Source: Solimonas sp047605265 (lineage in GTDB: Bacteria; Pseudomonadota; Gammaproteobacteria; Nevskiales; Nevskiaceae). Taken from it: a stretch of 64,000 nucleotides of DNA. Where the stretch lies: contig JASGFY010000007.1 of assembly GCA_047605265.1 (NCBI GenBank), forward strand, positions 1 through 64,000. The letters are read 5' to 3'. The notes below the pieces were generated by a model, which saw nothing but the letters and a program-made list of their open reading frames with translations, did not search any database and was not told the origin of the DNA. The translations under genes were made by a program, and so were the position numbers. Below are positions 7,869-16,806 of this stretch, in pieces. The stretch's first letter is position 1; each line of letters begins with the position of its first letter.

Positions 7869-9605
7869 GTGCCGTCTTTCCGTGCCCTGCTGTGCTGCAT
7901 CGTGCTGCTGCCGCTGGCCGCACGGGCCGAGATTCGCGTCGAGGTGGCCGGCGTCAGCGGCGAGCTGAAGAGCAACGCCGAGGCGTATCTGACGATCCGC
8001 GACGAGGCCGCGAAGAAAGATCTCGACCAGGCCACGGTCGAGCGCCTGCACCGCCAGGCCGGCCCGGAACTGCGCGAGGCGCTGCGGCCGTTCGGCTACT
8101 ACAACCCGTTCATCGACGCGCATCTCGAAGGCCAGGCCCCGCAGTGGCGGGCGACGTACACCATCGATCCCGGCCCGCGCACGACGGTGACCCGCGTCGA
8201 GATCGAGATCAGCGGGCCGGGCGCCGGCGGCTTCGAGCGCGAGCAGGGCCGCATGCGCCGCCGCCTCGCGGAAGGCCAGCCGCTGCTGCACAGCGAGTAC
8301 GGCGAAGCCAAGGCCCTGCTGTCCAGCGCCGCCTACGCCAAGGGCTATCTGGACGCGCACTACACCCTCGCCGAGCTGCGCGTGAAGCCGGCGGACAACA
8401 CCGCCGAGGTGGTGCTGCACTTCGAGACCGGCCCGCAGTACCGCTTCGGCGAGTTCACCATCGTCCAGCAGGAAGGCGCGCGCCGGCTCGACGACGCTTT
8501 CCTGCACCGCTACATCCCGATCGAGCCGGGCGCGGTCTACGACCCGCAGAAAGTACTCGACGCACAGTTCGCGCTCGTCGACCTCGGCTATTTCGACAGC
8601 GTCGAGATCGTGCCACTGCGCGACCAGGCGGTCGACCAGCGCGTGCCGCTGACCATCAACACCACGCCGCGCAAATCGCAGCACTACGAGTTCGGCCTCG
8701 GCTACGGCACCGACACCGGCGCGCGCGGCTCGGTCAGCGCCGACTTCCGCCAGCTCAACGCCGCCGGCCACACGCTGCATCTGGAAACGCAGATCTCGCA
8801 GATCAAGGACGAGGCGGCTGCCGAATACCGCATCCCGCTCGGCACCAAGGCCGGCGAGCTGTTCACGATCACCGGCAACCTCGGCGAGCAGGACTACGAC
8901 GCCGGCACCAGCTACCTGCGCGGCATCGGCATCGGCCTGGCGCGCACGCCGGGCCAGTGGCAGCGCAAGCTCTATCTCAAGTATCTGCACGAAAACACCA
9001 ACTTCGACGACGACGCGGTCATCGCCGATCTGGTGATGCCGGGGCTGACGCTGAACCGTGCCGAGCTCAATGACTCGATCTACACGCGTCGTGGCTGGTC
9101 GCTGTTCGCCGACGTGCACGGCGCCGCGCACAACGTGCTGTCGTCGACCAGCTTCGTGCAGGTGCATGCGATCGGCAAGGCGGCGTGGCCGGTGCTGGAC
9201 CGCTCGCGGCTGCTGCTGCGCTACGAATACGGCGCCAACTGGGTCGAGGACTTCGGCCGCCTGCCGGCGTCGCAGCGCTTCTTCGCCGGCGGCGACGAGT
9301 CGGTGCGTGGTTACGCCTACCAGTCGCTCGGCCCGGAGAATTCCGCGGACGAGGTCATCGGCGGCAGCTTCCTGACCACGTTCAGCGCCGAACTCGAGAC
9401 GCCGGTCTGGAACAACTGGGGCGTCGCCGTGTTCGGCGACGGCGGCGGTGCCGCCGATCACGCCGCACCCGACCTACATTACGGCGTCGGCGCCGGCCTG
9501 CGCTACCGTTCGCCGGTCGGCACGATCCAGCTCGATCTGGCGCACCCGCTCGATCGCGACGAATCGCCGGTGCGCCTGCACTTCGGCGTGCGGGTCGGCC
9601 TGTGA
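7869..9605 (+). CDS. tamA: Outer-membrane translocation assembly protein TamA
   Basis: The 578-residue product has a Sec signal peptide (hydrophobic core to about residue 20, cleaved near ARAEI). Three POTRA-like repeats follow (roughly residues 20-260) and then an Omp85-type beta-barrel, ending with a strand pattern finishing in RLHFGVRVGL. FFAGGDESVRGYAYQSLGP contains the Omp85 lid-lock VRGY motif. TamA works with TamB in the outer membrane to assemble or transport envelope components. The start is a GTG at 7869; no better in-frame start lies close. The stop overlaps a possible GTG start of tamB, indicating coupled expression of the two partners. Confidence 0.94.
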   Translation: MPSFRALLCCIVLLPLAARAEIRVEVAGVSGELKSNAEAYLTIRDEAAKKDLDQATVERLHRQAGPELREALRPFGYYNPFIDAHLEGQAPQWRATYTIDPGPRTTVTRVEIEISGPGAGGFEREQGRMRRRLAEGQPLLHSEYGEAKALLSSAAYAKGYLDAHYTLAELRVKPADNTAEVVLHFETGPQYRFGEFTIVQQEGARRLDDAFLHRYIPIEPGAVYDPQKVLDAQFALVDLGYFDSVEIVPLRDQAVDQRVPLTINTTPRKSQHYEFGLGYGTDTGARGSVSADFRQLNAAGHTLHLETQISQIKDEAAAEYRIPLGTKAGELFTITGNLGEQDYDAGTSYLRGIGIGLARTPGQWQRKLYLKYLHENTNFDDDAVIADLVMPGLTLNRAELNDSIYTRRGWSLFADVHGAAHNVLSSTSFVQVHAIGKAAWPVLDRSRLLLRYEYGANWVEDFGRLPASQRFFAGGDESVRGYAYQSLGPENSADEVIGGSFLTTFSAELETPVWNNWGVAVFGDGGGAADHAAPDLHYGVGAGLRYRSPVGTIQLDLAHPLDRDESPVRLHFGVRVGL

Positions 9606-9625
9606 GCGCGCAGGAGACGGCGCGC

Positions 9626-12600
9626 ATGAACGCCACGCTCCGCCATGGTCTGTGGCTGGCGTTCGCGATCGCCCGCGCGACGGTCGGCATCGCACTGGCG
9701 CTGGTCGTCGGCGTGCTGGTGTTCGCGCTGTTCACCGGCCCCGGCGCGTCGCTCGGCCTGCGCATCGCCGAACGCGCGACCGGCGGCATGATCGCCGCCG
9801 ACGGCGTCGAGGGCGCGCTGTGGGGACCGCTGAAGATCGCCCGGCTGACGATCACGCTCAACGGCGCCGACATCGAGATCGACGACGTCACGCTCGACGC
9901 CGACCTGCCGCAGCTCGCGCGGCGGCGCATCGACGTCCGCCGGCTGCAGGCCGCGCGCGTCGCCGTCACGATCAAGCCGGGATCGGACCAGGACGACGAA
10001 ACGCCGTCGGGCGGCGCGCTCACGCAGCTGCCGTTCGCGCTCGCCGTGCACGACGCGCGTGTCGGCGCGCTGCGCATCGCCACCGGCGGCGGCAGCGAAC
10101 CGATCGCGATCGACGATCTCGCGCTCGCCGCGACGTGGACCGGCGACCGCGTCGTCGTCGAGCGGCTCGCCGCGACGACGCCGTGGGTCGGTCGCGCGCG
10201 GCTCGACGGCATCGCCACGCTGCATCCGGACGCCGTCGAAATCCGGCCGCTGCACACCGAAGGCTTCGCGGTCGCGACGATCGAAGGCCGTTTCGGCTAC
10301 GGCACGGCGAGCGACCTGCATCTGCGCTGGCAAAAGATCGCGTGGCCGCCGGACGGCGCAGCGGATGGCGCCGCCGATGTCGCCAGCGGCGGCGGCGAGG
10401 CGCACTGGCGCGGCCTGCCCGACGATTACCAGTTCGATCTGAACGGCGCGCTGAGCCTGCCGAACCTATCTCTGAGCGTCAGCACGCAAGGTTCCGGTTC
10501 GCTGTCGGCCGTGCGCCTCGCGCGGCTCGACGCACAGGCGCTCGGCGGCACGCTGCACGCGCAGGCCGACGTCTCGTGGCACGACGGCCTGCGCATCGAC
10601 GGCAGCGGCCGCGTCGCCGGCATGAAGCCGGAGCTGTATACCCTGCCGGCACTGGGGAAAGAACTGCCCGGCGTTGTCAACGGCACGTTCGAGGCGCAAA
10701 CCACGATCGCCGACGGCAAGCCGGACGTGCGTTTCGGCGCGCGCCTGCAGAACTCGAAGCTGCGCCACTATCCGCTCAGCGCCGAAGCCAGCGGCCACTA
10801 CACCTGCGACACGCTGCACTTCGACGTGCTGAAGGCCAGCAGCGGCCGCGTCGCGATCGACGCGCGCGGCCAGGTGCTGCCGACGCTGGACGCGCAGGCC
10901 AAGGTCGATGCGCAAGACCTCGCCGACGCCTGGCCCGCGCTGGCCGGCGCGCTGCGCGGCACGGTCAGCGCGCGCGGTCCGCTGCCCGGACCGAAGGCGC
11001 TCCCGGCGGTCGTCGCCGATCTGCAGATCGACCATTTCGGCTACGGCGGCGTGCAGATCGCGGCGGCGCAGCTCAAGGCCGATGTCGATCCGCGGCGGCG
11101 CATCGATCTCGATCTCGACGTGCATGACGCCAACGCCGGCGCGTCGGTGAAGACCGCGAAGCTGGCGATCCACGGGCCGGCCTCGGCGCACGACATCGCG
11201 CTGTCGGTCGACAGCGACCGGGGCACGGTCGAACTCGCGGCGCACGGCGCGCTCGACGTCGATCGTCCGGCCTGGGCCGGCGAGATCCGCAGCGGCCGCA
11301 TCGCGCCGGCCGGGCTGGCGCCCTGGACGCTCGAAGAGCCGACCGCGCTCGGCGCAGATGCGCGGGACGTCACGCTCGACCCGCTGTGCTGGACCGCGGA
11401 CGGCGCGCGCGTCTGCGTCGGTGTCAAGCGCAACGGCGAAGCGCGGCGCATCGATTTCGCGCTGTCCGACTTCGCGCTGAAATACCTGCAGCCGCTGATC
11501 GGCGGCCCGGACATCGACCTCGTGCTGCAGGCCAGCGGCTTCGCCGAGCTCGGTCCGCGCGGCCTGCAGGACGTGCGGCTCGACGTCGCCACCGACGGCG
11601 GCCGCTGGCAGCTCGGCGGCCTGCCGGCGATCGAGCTGAAGCCGGCGCACCTGAACATCGACGACCAGAGCGCCGGCGGCACGAAGGTGCGCCTCGAACT
11701 GCCGTTCTCGACCGGCACGGTCCGCGGCGAGGCGACGCTGGCGGCCGGTCCGGCGTTCATGGCGCGCGCGCTGTCCGGCACGCTCGACATCGACATGCCC
11801 GATCTCGGCTGGCTGCGCCTCGTCAGCACCGAAGTTGGGCGCTCGGCCGGCGAAGGGCAGGGACATTTCCAGCTGGAAGGCACGCTCGCCGCACCGCGCT
11901 TCCGCGGCCACCTCGAGCTGAAGAACGGCGAAGTCGACCTCGTCACGCCGGGCATCGCGCTCAAGCAGATCGGCCTGCGCGCCGACGCCGCCGGCGACGG
12001 CGACATCACGCTCGACGGCGAGGCAACGTCCGACGGCGGCACGGCGCGCCTGAGCGGCGTCATCAATCCGCTCGTCGATCCGCTGAAGTTCGATCTCAAG
12101 CTGACGGGCGAAAAATTCCAGGCGATGAAGACGAGCGACGCGCGCGTCTGGGTGTCTCCCGACCTGCACGCGACGCTCGCCGACCGCCAGCTGCAGGTCG
12201 ACGGCACGGTGCTGGTGCCGAAAGCCGAGATCACGCCGAAGAATCTCGGCGACGGCAGCGTGTCCGCGAGCGGCGACCAGGTCATCGTCGGCAACGATCC
12301 GGGCGCGCAGCAACGCAAGGACCTGCGCATCAACGCCACGGTCACGATGAAGCTCGGCGACGACGTGCGTTTCGACGGCTTCGGCCTGAAGTCCCGGCTC
12401 AAGGGCCAGGTGCAGGCGATCGAGCAGCCCGGCGTGACCACGCGCGCGCACGGCGAGATCAACCTCGTCGACGGCAAGTACAAGGCCTACGGCCAGGACC
12501 TGACGATCGAGACCGGCCGCCTGATCTTCAGCGACGGCCCGGTCACCGAGCCGGCGCTCGAAGTCCGCGCGACGCGCAAGCCGACCGACGAGGTCACCGT

Positions 12601-13051
12601 CGGCCTCTACGTGCGCGGCACGCTGAAGAAACCGGAGTTCAAGCTGTTCTCGACGCCGGCGATGACGCAGCAGCAGCAGCTGGCCTGGCTCGTGCTCGGC
12701 CATCAGCTCAGCAGCACGTCGAGCAGCGACAAGGAAATGGTCAACAGCGCCGCGACCTCGCTCGGCCTGGCCGGCGGCGAATGGCTAGCGAACCGGCTCG
12801 GCAGCAAGATCGGCATCGACGAAATCACCGTCGGCACCGACCCCAACGACACCACCGCCACCAACGACCAGGCGATGTTCACCGTCGGCAAATACCTGTC
12901 GCCGAAGCTGTTCATCAGCTACGGCGTCGGCCTGTTCCAGCAGGGCCACACCTTCCGCCTGCAATACGACATCGGTCACGGCTTCAAGGTGCGCACCGAG
13001 ACCGGCACCGAATCGGGCGGCGACGTGCTCTACAGCTTCGATCGCAAGTAG
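9626..13051 (+). CDS. tamB: Inner-membrane-anchored translocation protein TamB
   Basis: The 1141-residue product has one N-terminal membrane anchor (ALALVVGVLVFALFTG) followed by a very long repetitive beta-helical region, and ends in the conserved TamB/DUF490 domain (from about residue 830). That domain includes GRLIFSDGPVTEPALEVRATR and a terminal GHTFRLQYDIGHGFKVRTETG strand. TamB spans the periplasm, partners TamA and is now linked to lipid movement between membranes. I chose ATG 9626 because an AGGAGA ribosome site precedes it by about 10 nt; GTG 9602, overlapping the tamA stop, would add eight residues. Length is slightly short of E. coli TamB (1259) but within family range. Confidence 0.94.
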   Translation: MNATLRHGLWLAFAIARATVGIALALVVGVLVFALFTGPGASLGLRIAERATGGMIAADGVEGALWGPLKIARLTITLNGADIEIDDVTLDADLPQLARRRIDVRRLQAARVAVTIKPGSDQDDETPSGGALTQLPFALAVHDARVGALRIATGGGSEPIAIDDLALAATWTGDRVVVERLAATTPWVGRARLDGIATLHPDAVEIRPLHTEGFAVATIEGRFGYGTASDLHLRWQKIAWPPDGAADGAADVASGGGEAHWRGLPDDYQFDLNGALSLPNLSLSVSTQGSGSLSAVRLARLDAQALGGTLHAQADVSWHDGLRIDGSGRVAGMKPELYTLPALGKELPGVVNGTFEAQTTIADGKPDVRFGARLQNSKLRHYPLSAEASGHYTCDTLHFDVLKASSGRVAIDARGQVLPTLDAQAKVDAQDLADAWPALAGALRGTVSARGPLPGPKALPAVVADLQIDHFGYGGVQIAAAQLKADVDPRRRIDLDLDVHDANAGASVKTAKLAIHGPASAHDIALSVDSDRGTVELAAHGALDVDRPAWAGEIRSGRIAPAGLAPWTLEEPTALGADARDVTLDPLCWTADGARVCVGVKRNGEARRIDFALSDFALKYLQPLIGGPDIDLVLQASGFAELGPRGLQDVRLDVATDGGRWQLGGLPAIELKPAHLNIDDQSAGGTKVRLELPFSTGTVRGEATLAAGPAFMARALSGTLDIDMPDLGWLRLVSTEVGRSAGEGQGHFQLEGTLAAPRFRGHLELKNGEVDLVTPGIALKQIGLRADAAGDGDITLDGEATSDGGTARLSGVINPLVDPLKFDLKLTGEKFQAMKTSDARVWVSPDLHATLADRQLQVDGTVLVPKAEITPKNLGDGSVSASGDQVIVGNDPGAQQRKDLRINATVTMKLGDDVRFDGFGLKSRLKGQVQAIEQPGVTTRAHGEINLVDGKYKAYGQDLTIETGRLIFSDGPVTEPALEVRATRKPTDEVTVGLYVRGTLKKPEFKLFSTPAMTQQQQLAWLVLGHQLSSTSSSDKEMVNSAATSLGLAGGEWLANRLGSKIGIDEITVGTDPNDTTATNDQAMFTVGKYLSPKLFISYGVGLFQQGHTFRLQYDIGHGFKVRTETGTESGGDVLYSFDRK

Positions 13052-13072
13052 CGCGGCGCCCGCGCGGCGCCT

Positions 13073-13243
13073 TCAGCCGCTCAGCAGCGCGCGGGCGATG
13101 CCGGCGCCGCCGACGACGATGCCGATCACGACCATGGCCAGCGTCAGGCGCTCGACGGTGCCCGGACGGTGCGCCGGCCGGCAGGCGCGGCACAGTCCGA
13201 GCGGACGCGGCAGAAATGGTTCGTGGCGGATTCGCGTGTACAT
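13073..13243 (-). CDS. Small single-pass membrane protein (56 residues), unknown function
   Basis: A 57-codon frame reads from ATG 13243 to TGA 13073. A GGAG ribosome site lies 7 nt before the ATG. The N-terminal half is basic with a CRAC (CxxC) pair in LGLCRACRPAHRPG; the C-terminal half is one clean transmembrane helix (LTLAMVVIGIVVGGAGIARALL). The hydrophobic helix, good ribosome site and fit into the gap between tamB and the divergent regulator gene support it as real. I do not recognise a family. The CxxC could bind a metal or be redox-active, but two cysteines alone do not show this. It shares the 140-bp divergent region with the MocR regulator. Confidence 0.55.
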   Translation of the reverse strand: MYTRIRHEPFLPRPLGLCRACRPAHRPGTVERLTLAMVVIGIVVGGAGIARALLSG

Positions 13244-13292
13244 GGGTCGCTCCAGTGGCGACCGCCTATTCTGCGCATCGGCCTGTCAGATA

Positions 13293-13329
13293 ACAGATAC
13301 ATATCTGTGTATTTACACGAGCACAGATA
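13293..13329. promoter_or_regulatory. Nested palindromes and ACAGATA repeats, candidate MocR operator
   Basis: A perfect palindrome ACAGATA-CA-TATCTGT spans 13293-13308. It overlaps a second palindrome GTGTA-TT-TACAC (13307-13318), and a further direct ACAGATA copy lies at 13323-13329. The block sits 55-91 nt before the MocR-type gene in a markedly AT-rich island. MocR/GabR proteins typically bind paired direct or inverted repeats near their own promoters, so autoregulation is inferred. Confidence 0.55.
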
Positions 13330-13383
13330 ATGTACAGAATCGCCGCTCGACGCCCGTAGCGGGCGTCCGGCGAGGATCCGGCG

Positions 13384-14850
13384 ATGGACGATGGACACAG
13401 AAGCGGCGCGGGCCGCGCGCTCGACGCGCGTGATCCGCATTACGCGGCCGTCGCCCAGCAGCTGCTCGCGCAGATCGCCAGCGGCGGCTTGCGGCCGGGC
13501 GACCGCCTGCCGTCGGTGCGCGAGCTGGCGCGCCAGAGCGGCCGCAGCATCACCACCGTGCTGCGCGCCTACGAGCATCTCGAAGCGCTGGGCGCGATCG
13601 CCGCGCGGCCGCGCTCGGGCTATTTCGTCAGTGCCGGCCGCCACGCGCAGAGCCTGCCGCAGACGCTGGCGGCGCCGGCCGGCGCGCCCAGCCTGATTTC
13701 GGGCGATCTGGTTTCCGATTTCCTCGACGCGCGCCGCGCCGGGCCGCTGACCTTCGGCGACTCGGTGCCGGTGCCGGCGCTGCTGCCGGTCGCCAGCCTC
13801 GGCCGCATCGCCCGCCAGCTGCTGCGCGACGCCCCCGAGCTGGCGATGCCCTATCTGATGTCGCCCGGCCTCGAACGCCTGCGCCAGCAGTTCGCCGGCC
13901 GCCTTGCCGCGTGTGGCGTGGCGGTCGGCGCCGACGATGTCGTCATCACCACCGGCGGCATGGAGGCCATCAATCTGTGCCTGCGCGCGCTGACGCGGCC
14001 CGGCGACACGCTGCTGATGGAAGCGCCGACGTTCTATGGCCTGCTGCAGGCCGCCGAGGAACACGGCCTGCGCGTCGTCGAGCTGGCCAACGATCCGCTG
14101 CGCGGCATCGATCCGGACGACGTGCGCCGCGCCGTCAGCCGCCACCGCATCGCCGCCGCGCTGTTCGTGCAGAACTTCAACAACCCGACTGGCAGCCTGC
14201 TGCCGGACGACGCCAAGCGCGACATCGTGCGCACGCTGGGCGCCCGCGGCATTCCGCTGATCGAGGACGACGTCTACGGCGAACTCGGCTTCGTGCACGG
14301 CCGGCCGACGCCGCTGAAGGCCTACGACGAGGCCGATCTGGTGCTGTACTGCGGCTCGCTGAGCAAGACGCTGGCGCCGGGCCTGCGCATCGGCTGGATC
14401 GCCAGCCATCGCCACGCGCGCGAGCTGACGCGGCGCAAGTTCACGCTGTCGTGCGCGTCGGCATCGCTGCCGCAGCTGATCGCCAGCCGCTATCTCGACA
14501 CCGGCGGCTACGAGCGCCACCTGCGCGGTTTGCGCGCGCAGCTCGCGCGTTCGATCGCGCGTGTTTCCGAAGCGGTGCTGCAGGTCTTTCCGGCCGGCAC
14601 CAGCGTGTCGCGGCCGCAGGGCGGCTTCGTGCTGTGGATCGAGCTGCCGCGCAACGTCGATTCCGTCGAGATGTTCCGCCACGCGGCGCGCGCCGACATC
14701 GCAATCCGCCCCGGCACGCTGTTCTCGGCCACCGCGCAGTACGCGCATCACATCCGCCTCAACTGCGCGATGCCGTGGAGCGACGCCGTCGCGCAGGGCA
14801 TCGCCACGCTCGGCCGCATCGCCTGCACGCTCGCCGCCGGCCAGCGCTGA
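13384..14850 (+). CDS. MocR-type (GntR-HTH plus aminotransferase fold) transcriptional regulator
   Basis: This 488-residue fusion has a GntR winged helix at about residues 18-80 (PGDRLPSVRELARQSGRS and TTVLRAYEHLEALG) and a fold-type I aminotransferase domain from about residue 110 onward. The PLP lysine sits in GSLSKTLAPGLRIGW (Lys 328); NFNNPTGSLLP and the late RPGTLFSA segments complete the cofactor site. MocR regulators sense amines, amino acids or PLP itself and usually control neighbouring metabolic genes. Here the next genes encode anthranilate dioxygenase and the kynurenine pathway, whose KynU also needs PLP, so control of that operon is plausible but unproven. The upstream palindromes at 13293-13329 are candidate operators. 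Confidence 0.9.
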   Translation: MDDGHRSGAGRALDARDPHYAAVAQQLLAQIASGGLRPGDRLPSVRELARQSGRSITTVLRAYEHLEALGAIAARPRSGYFVSAGRHAQSLPQTLAAPAGAPSLISGDLVSDFLDARRAGPLTFGDSVPVPALLPVASLGRIARQLLRDAPELAMPYLMSPGLERLRQQFAGRLAACGVAVGADDVVITTGGMEAINLCLRALTRPGDTLLMEAPTFYGLLQAAEEHGLRVVELANDPLRGIDPDDVRRAVSRHRIAAALFVQNFNNPTGSLLPDDAKRDIVRTLGARGIPLIEDDVYGELGFVHGRPTPLKAYDEADLVLYCGSLSKTLAPGLRIGWIASHRHARELTRRKFTLSCASASLPQLIASRYLDTGGYERHLRGLRAQLARSIARVSEAVLQVFPAGTSVSRPQGGFVLWIELPRNVDSVEMFRHAARADIAIRPGTLFSATAQYAHHIRLNCAMPWSDAVAQGIATLGRIACTLAAGQR

Positions 14851-14891
14851 AGGCCGCGCCGGTCCTTGCTCAAAATGCAATGAAGCTCGCG

Positions 14892-14918
14892 GCGACCGGC
14901 ATTGAACGAATCGGTCGC
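14892..14918 (+). promoter_or_regulatory. Inverted repeat over the -35 of the andA-kyn operon, candidate operator
   Basis: Arms GCGACCG (14892-14898) and CGGTCGC (14912-14918) form a perfect 7-bp inverted repeat with a 13-nt spacer. The spacer contains TTGAAC (14902-14907), which with TAGGCT (14924-14929, spacing 16) makes a sigma70-like promoter about 75 nt before the ATG at 15004. Position and symmetry suggest a regulator site; which regulator is unknown. Confidence 0.5.
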
Positions 14919-15003
14919 GGAGCTAGGCTTGTCTGGCACCGCTGCGGCGCCCGTTGCAGCCCAGCCCCCCGCCGCGACGCCAGCTGGCGACAGAGAAAGT
15001 GAG

Positions 15004-16287
15004 ATGAGTTCAAGTTCGACGGTAGCCGTCCCCTTCCCAAGTCGGGCTCCGCCGAACGTTCACTTTCCTCGCGATGATGGCTCGCGGGTGCCGTATGCGG
15101 TGTTTTCGTCGCAGGAGATTTACGATCTCGAACAGGAGCGCATCTATCGCGGGCCGACCTGGAATTTCGTCGCGCTCGATGCCGAGCTGAAGAACGTCGG
15201 CGATTTCAAGAGCACTTTCGTCGGCGACACGCCGGTCGTCGTCACGCGCACCGAAGACGGTTTCGCCGCCTGGGTCAACCGCTGCGCGCACCGCGGCGCG
15301 ATGGTCTGCCGCCAGCTGCGCGGCAACGCCAGCTCGCACACCTGCGTCTATCACCAGTGGAGTTTTTCGAGCGAAGGCGATCTGCAGGGCGTGCCGTTCC
15401 GGCGCGGCCAGAAGCAGATGAGCGGCATGCCGAAGGATTTCGATCCCGGCAACCACAGCCTGCACAAGCTGCGCGTCGAAACCTATCGCAGCCTAATCTT
15501 CGCGACGTTCAGCGAAACGGTGCAGCCGCTGGTCGACTACATCGGACCGCAGATGCGGCCGTGGGTCGATCGCATCTTCCACAAGCCGATCGAGTACCTC
15601 GGCTGCACGCGGCAGTACTCGCGCTCGAACTGGAAGCTCTACCTCGAAAACGTCAAGGACCCGTACCACGCCAGCCTGCTGCATCTGTTCCACACCACGT
15701 TCAACATCTTCCGCGTCGGCATGAAGGCGCGCTCGATCGCCGACGAGGCGCACGGCCTGCACAGCATCATCACCGCAACCAAGCAGAACCACGAAACGGC
15801 GGGCTCCGAAACAGCGAGCGCCTACCGCGAGCAGAAGATTCGCTCGATGGACGACGGCTTTCATCTCAAGGACGAGTCGGTGCTCGGCATGATTTCCGAG
15901 TTCGACGAGGACTGCACCAACCACATCCAGCCGATCTTCCCGCAACTCGTCATCCAGCAGATCCACAACACCCTGGTCGCGCGCCAGCTGTTGCCGAAGG
16001 GTCCGAACCATTTCGAGCTGGTCTTTCACTTCTTCGGCTACAGCGACGACACGCCGGAGCTGCGCGCGCTGCGCATCAAGCAGGCCAATCTCGTCGGCCC
16101 GGCCGGCTACATCTCGATGGAAGACACCGAGGCGACCGAACTCGTGCAGCGCGGCACCGCGCGCGACGGCGCGGCGAGCTCGGTGATCGAAATGTCGCGC
16201 GACAACCCGGCGCAGACCGACACCATCATCACCGAGAGCCTGATCCGCCGCTTCTGGGTCGGCTACCGGAAGCTGATGGGCCTGTGA
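15004..16287 (+). CDS. andAc: Anthranilate 1,2-dioxygenase large (Rieske oxygenase alpha) subunit
   Basis: The 427-residue protein has a Rieske [2Fe-2S] site, Cys94-x-His96 (NRCAHRG) with Cys114-x2-His117 (HTCVYHQW). The mononuclear iron site lies in KDPYHASLLHLFH (His222, His227, with Asp219 bridging). This is the oxygenase alpha subunit of an aromatic ring-hydroxylating dioxygenase. Anthranilate as substrate is inferred from two facts: the gene order large-small-ferredoxin-reductase equals andAcAdAbAa of Burkholderia cepacia DBO1, and kynABU, which make anthranilate, follow in the same operon. I chose ATG 15004, after a GAGAAAGTGAG ribosome site; a TTG at 14902 coincides with the putative -35. 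The expected product is catechol with loss of CO2 and ammonia. Confidence 0.88.
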   Translation: MSSSSTVAVPFPSRAPPNVHFPRDDGSRVPYAVFSSQEIYDLEQERIYRGPTWNFVALDAELKNVGDFKSTFVGDTPVVVTRTEDGFAAWVNRCAHRGAMVCRQLRGNASSHTCVYHQWSFSSEGDLQGVPFRRGQKQMSGMPKDFDPGNHSLHKLRVETYRSLIFATFSETVQPLVDYIGPQMRPWVDRIFHKPIEYLGCTRQYSRSNWKLYLENVKDPYHASLLHLFHTTFNIFRVGMKARSIADEAHGLHSIITATKQNHETAGSETASAYREQKIRSMDDGFHLKDESVLGMISEFDEDCTNHIQPIFPQLVIQQIHNTLVARQLLPKGPNHFELVFHFFGYSDDTPELRALRIKQANLVGPAGYISMEDTEATELVQRGTARDGAASSVIEMSRDNPAQTDTIITESLIRRFWVGYRKLMGL

Positions 16288-16306
16288 CGAGCGATTGACG
16301 AACCCC

Positions 16307-16804
16307 ATGACCGCCACGCCCCCCGCCACGCTCGACGACGTGCTGCTCTGGTTCGAGCTGAACCAGCTGCAGGAACGCTACGTCGCCACGCTGGACAGCG
16401 ATCGCCTCGAAGACTGGCCGCAGCTGTTCACCGAGGACGCGCACTACGAAATCGTGCCGGCCGAGAACGCCGACGCCGGCCTGCCGATCGGCATCATCTA
16501 CTGCGACAGCCGCGGCATGATGGAAGACCGCGTCGTCTCGCTGCGCAACGCCAACATCTATGAAGTCCATGCCTACCGCCACGCGCTGTCCGGCCTGACG
16601 ATCACGCGCAGCGGCGCCGACACGGCGACGATGCGCAGCAGCTACATCGTCGTGCAGACGCGGCAGAACGGCGAATCGTTCGTCTACCAGGCCGGCCGCT
16701 ACGAGGACGAGGTCGTGCGCACCGGCGCCGGCTGGCGTTATCGCAGCAAGCGCGTGATCTACGACACCTCGCGCGTGCAGACCCTGCTCGCGACACCGAT
16801 CTGA
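16307..16804 (+). CDS. andAd: Anthranilate dioxygenase small (beta) subunit
   Basis: This 165-residue protein shows the ring-hydroxylating dioxygenase beta-subunit pattern: FELNQLQERYVATLDSDRLE at the N-terminus, then YEIVPAEN, MMEDRVVSLRNANIYE and a closing YRSKRVIYDT. The fold is NTF2-like and supports an alpha3beta3 oxygenase. It starts at ATG 16307, 19 nt after the alpha-subunit stop; a TTG 12 nt upstream is possible but less likely. It ends 2 nt before the ferredoxin gene. No catalytic residues are expected in this subunit. Family assignment is strong and substrate rests on operon context. Confidence 0.9.
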   Translation: MTATPPATLDDVLLWFELNQLQERYVATLDSDRLEDWPQLFTEDAHYEIVPAENADAGLPIGIIYCDSRGMMEDRVVSLRNANIYEVHAYRHALSGLTITRSGADTATMRSSYIVVQTRQNGESFVYQAGRYEDEVVRTGAGWRYRSKRVIYDTSRVQTLLATPI

Positions 16805-16806
16805 CG

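Noticed and set aside
10466..12703. Very long antisense frame (745 codons) across tamB
   Set aside because: It is a high-GC shadow: Arg/Asp/Ala-rich translation without domain signatures, opposite a clear tamB. The same applies to long antisense frames over the POT, TraB/GumN, fumC and polA genes.
13244..13260. The same 12-nt string GCTCCAGTGGCG at equal distance from the ATG of two unrelated genes (here and at 63802-63813)
   Set aside because: Both contain a GGAG ribosome site in GC-rich sequence; two occurrences in 64 kb are not enough to claim a shared element.
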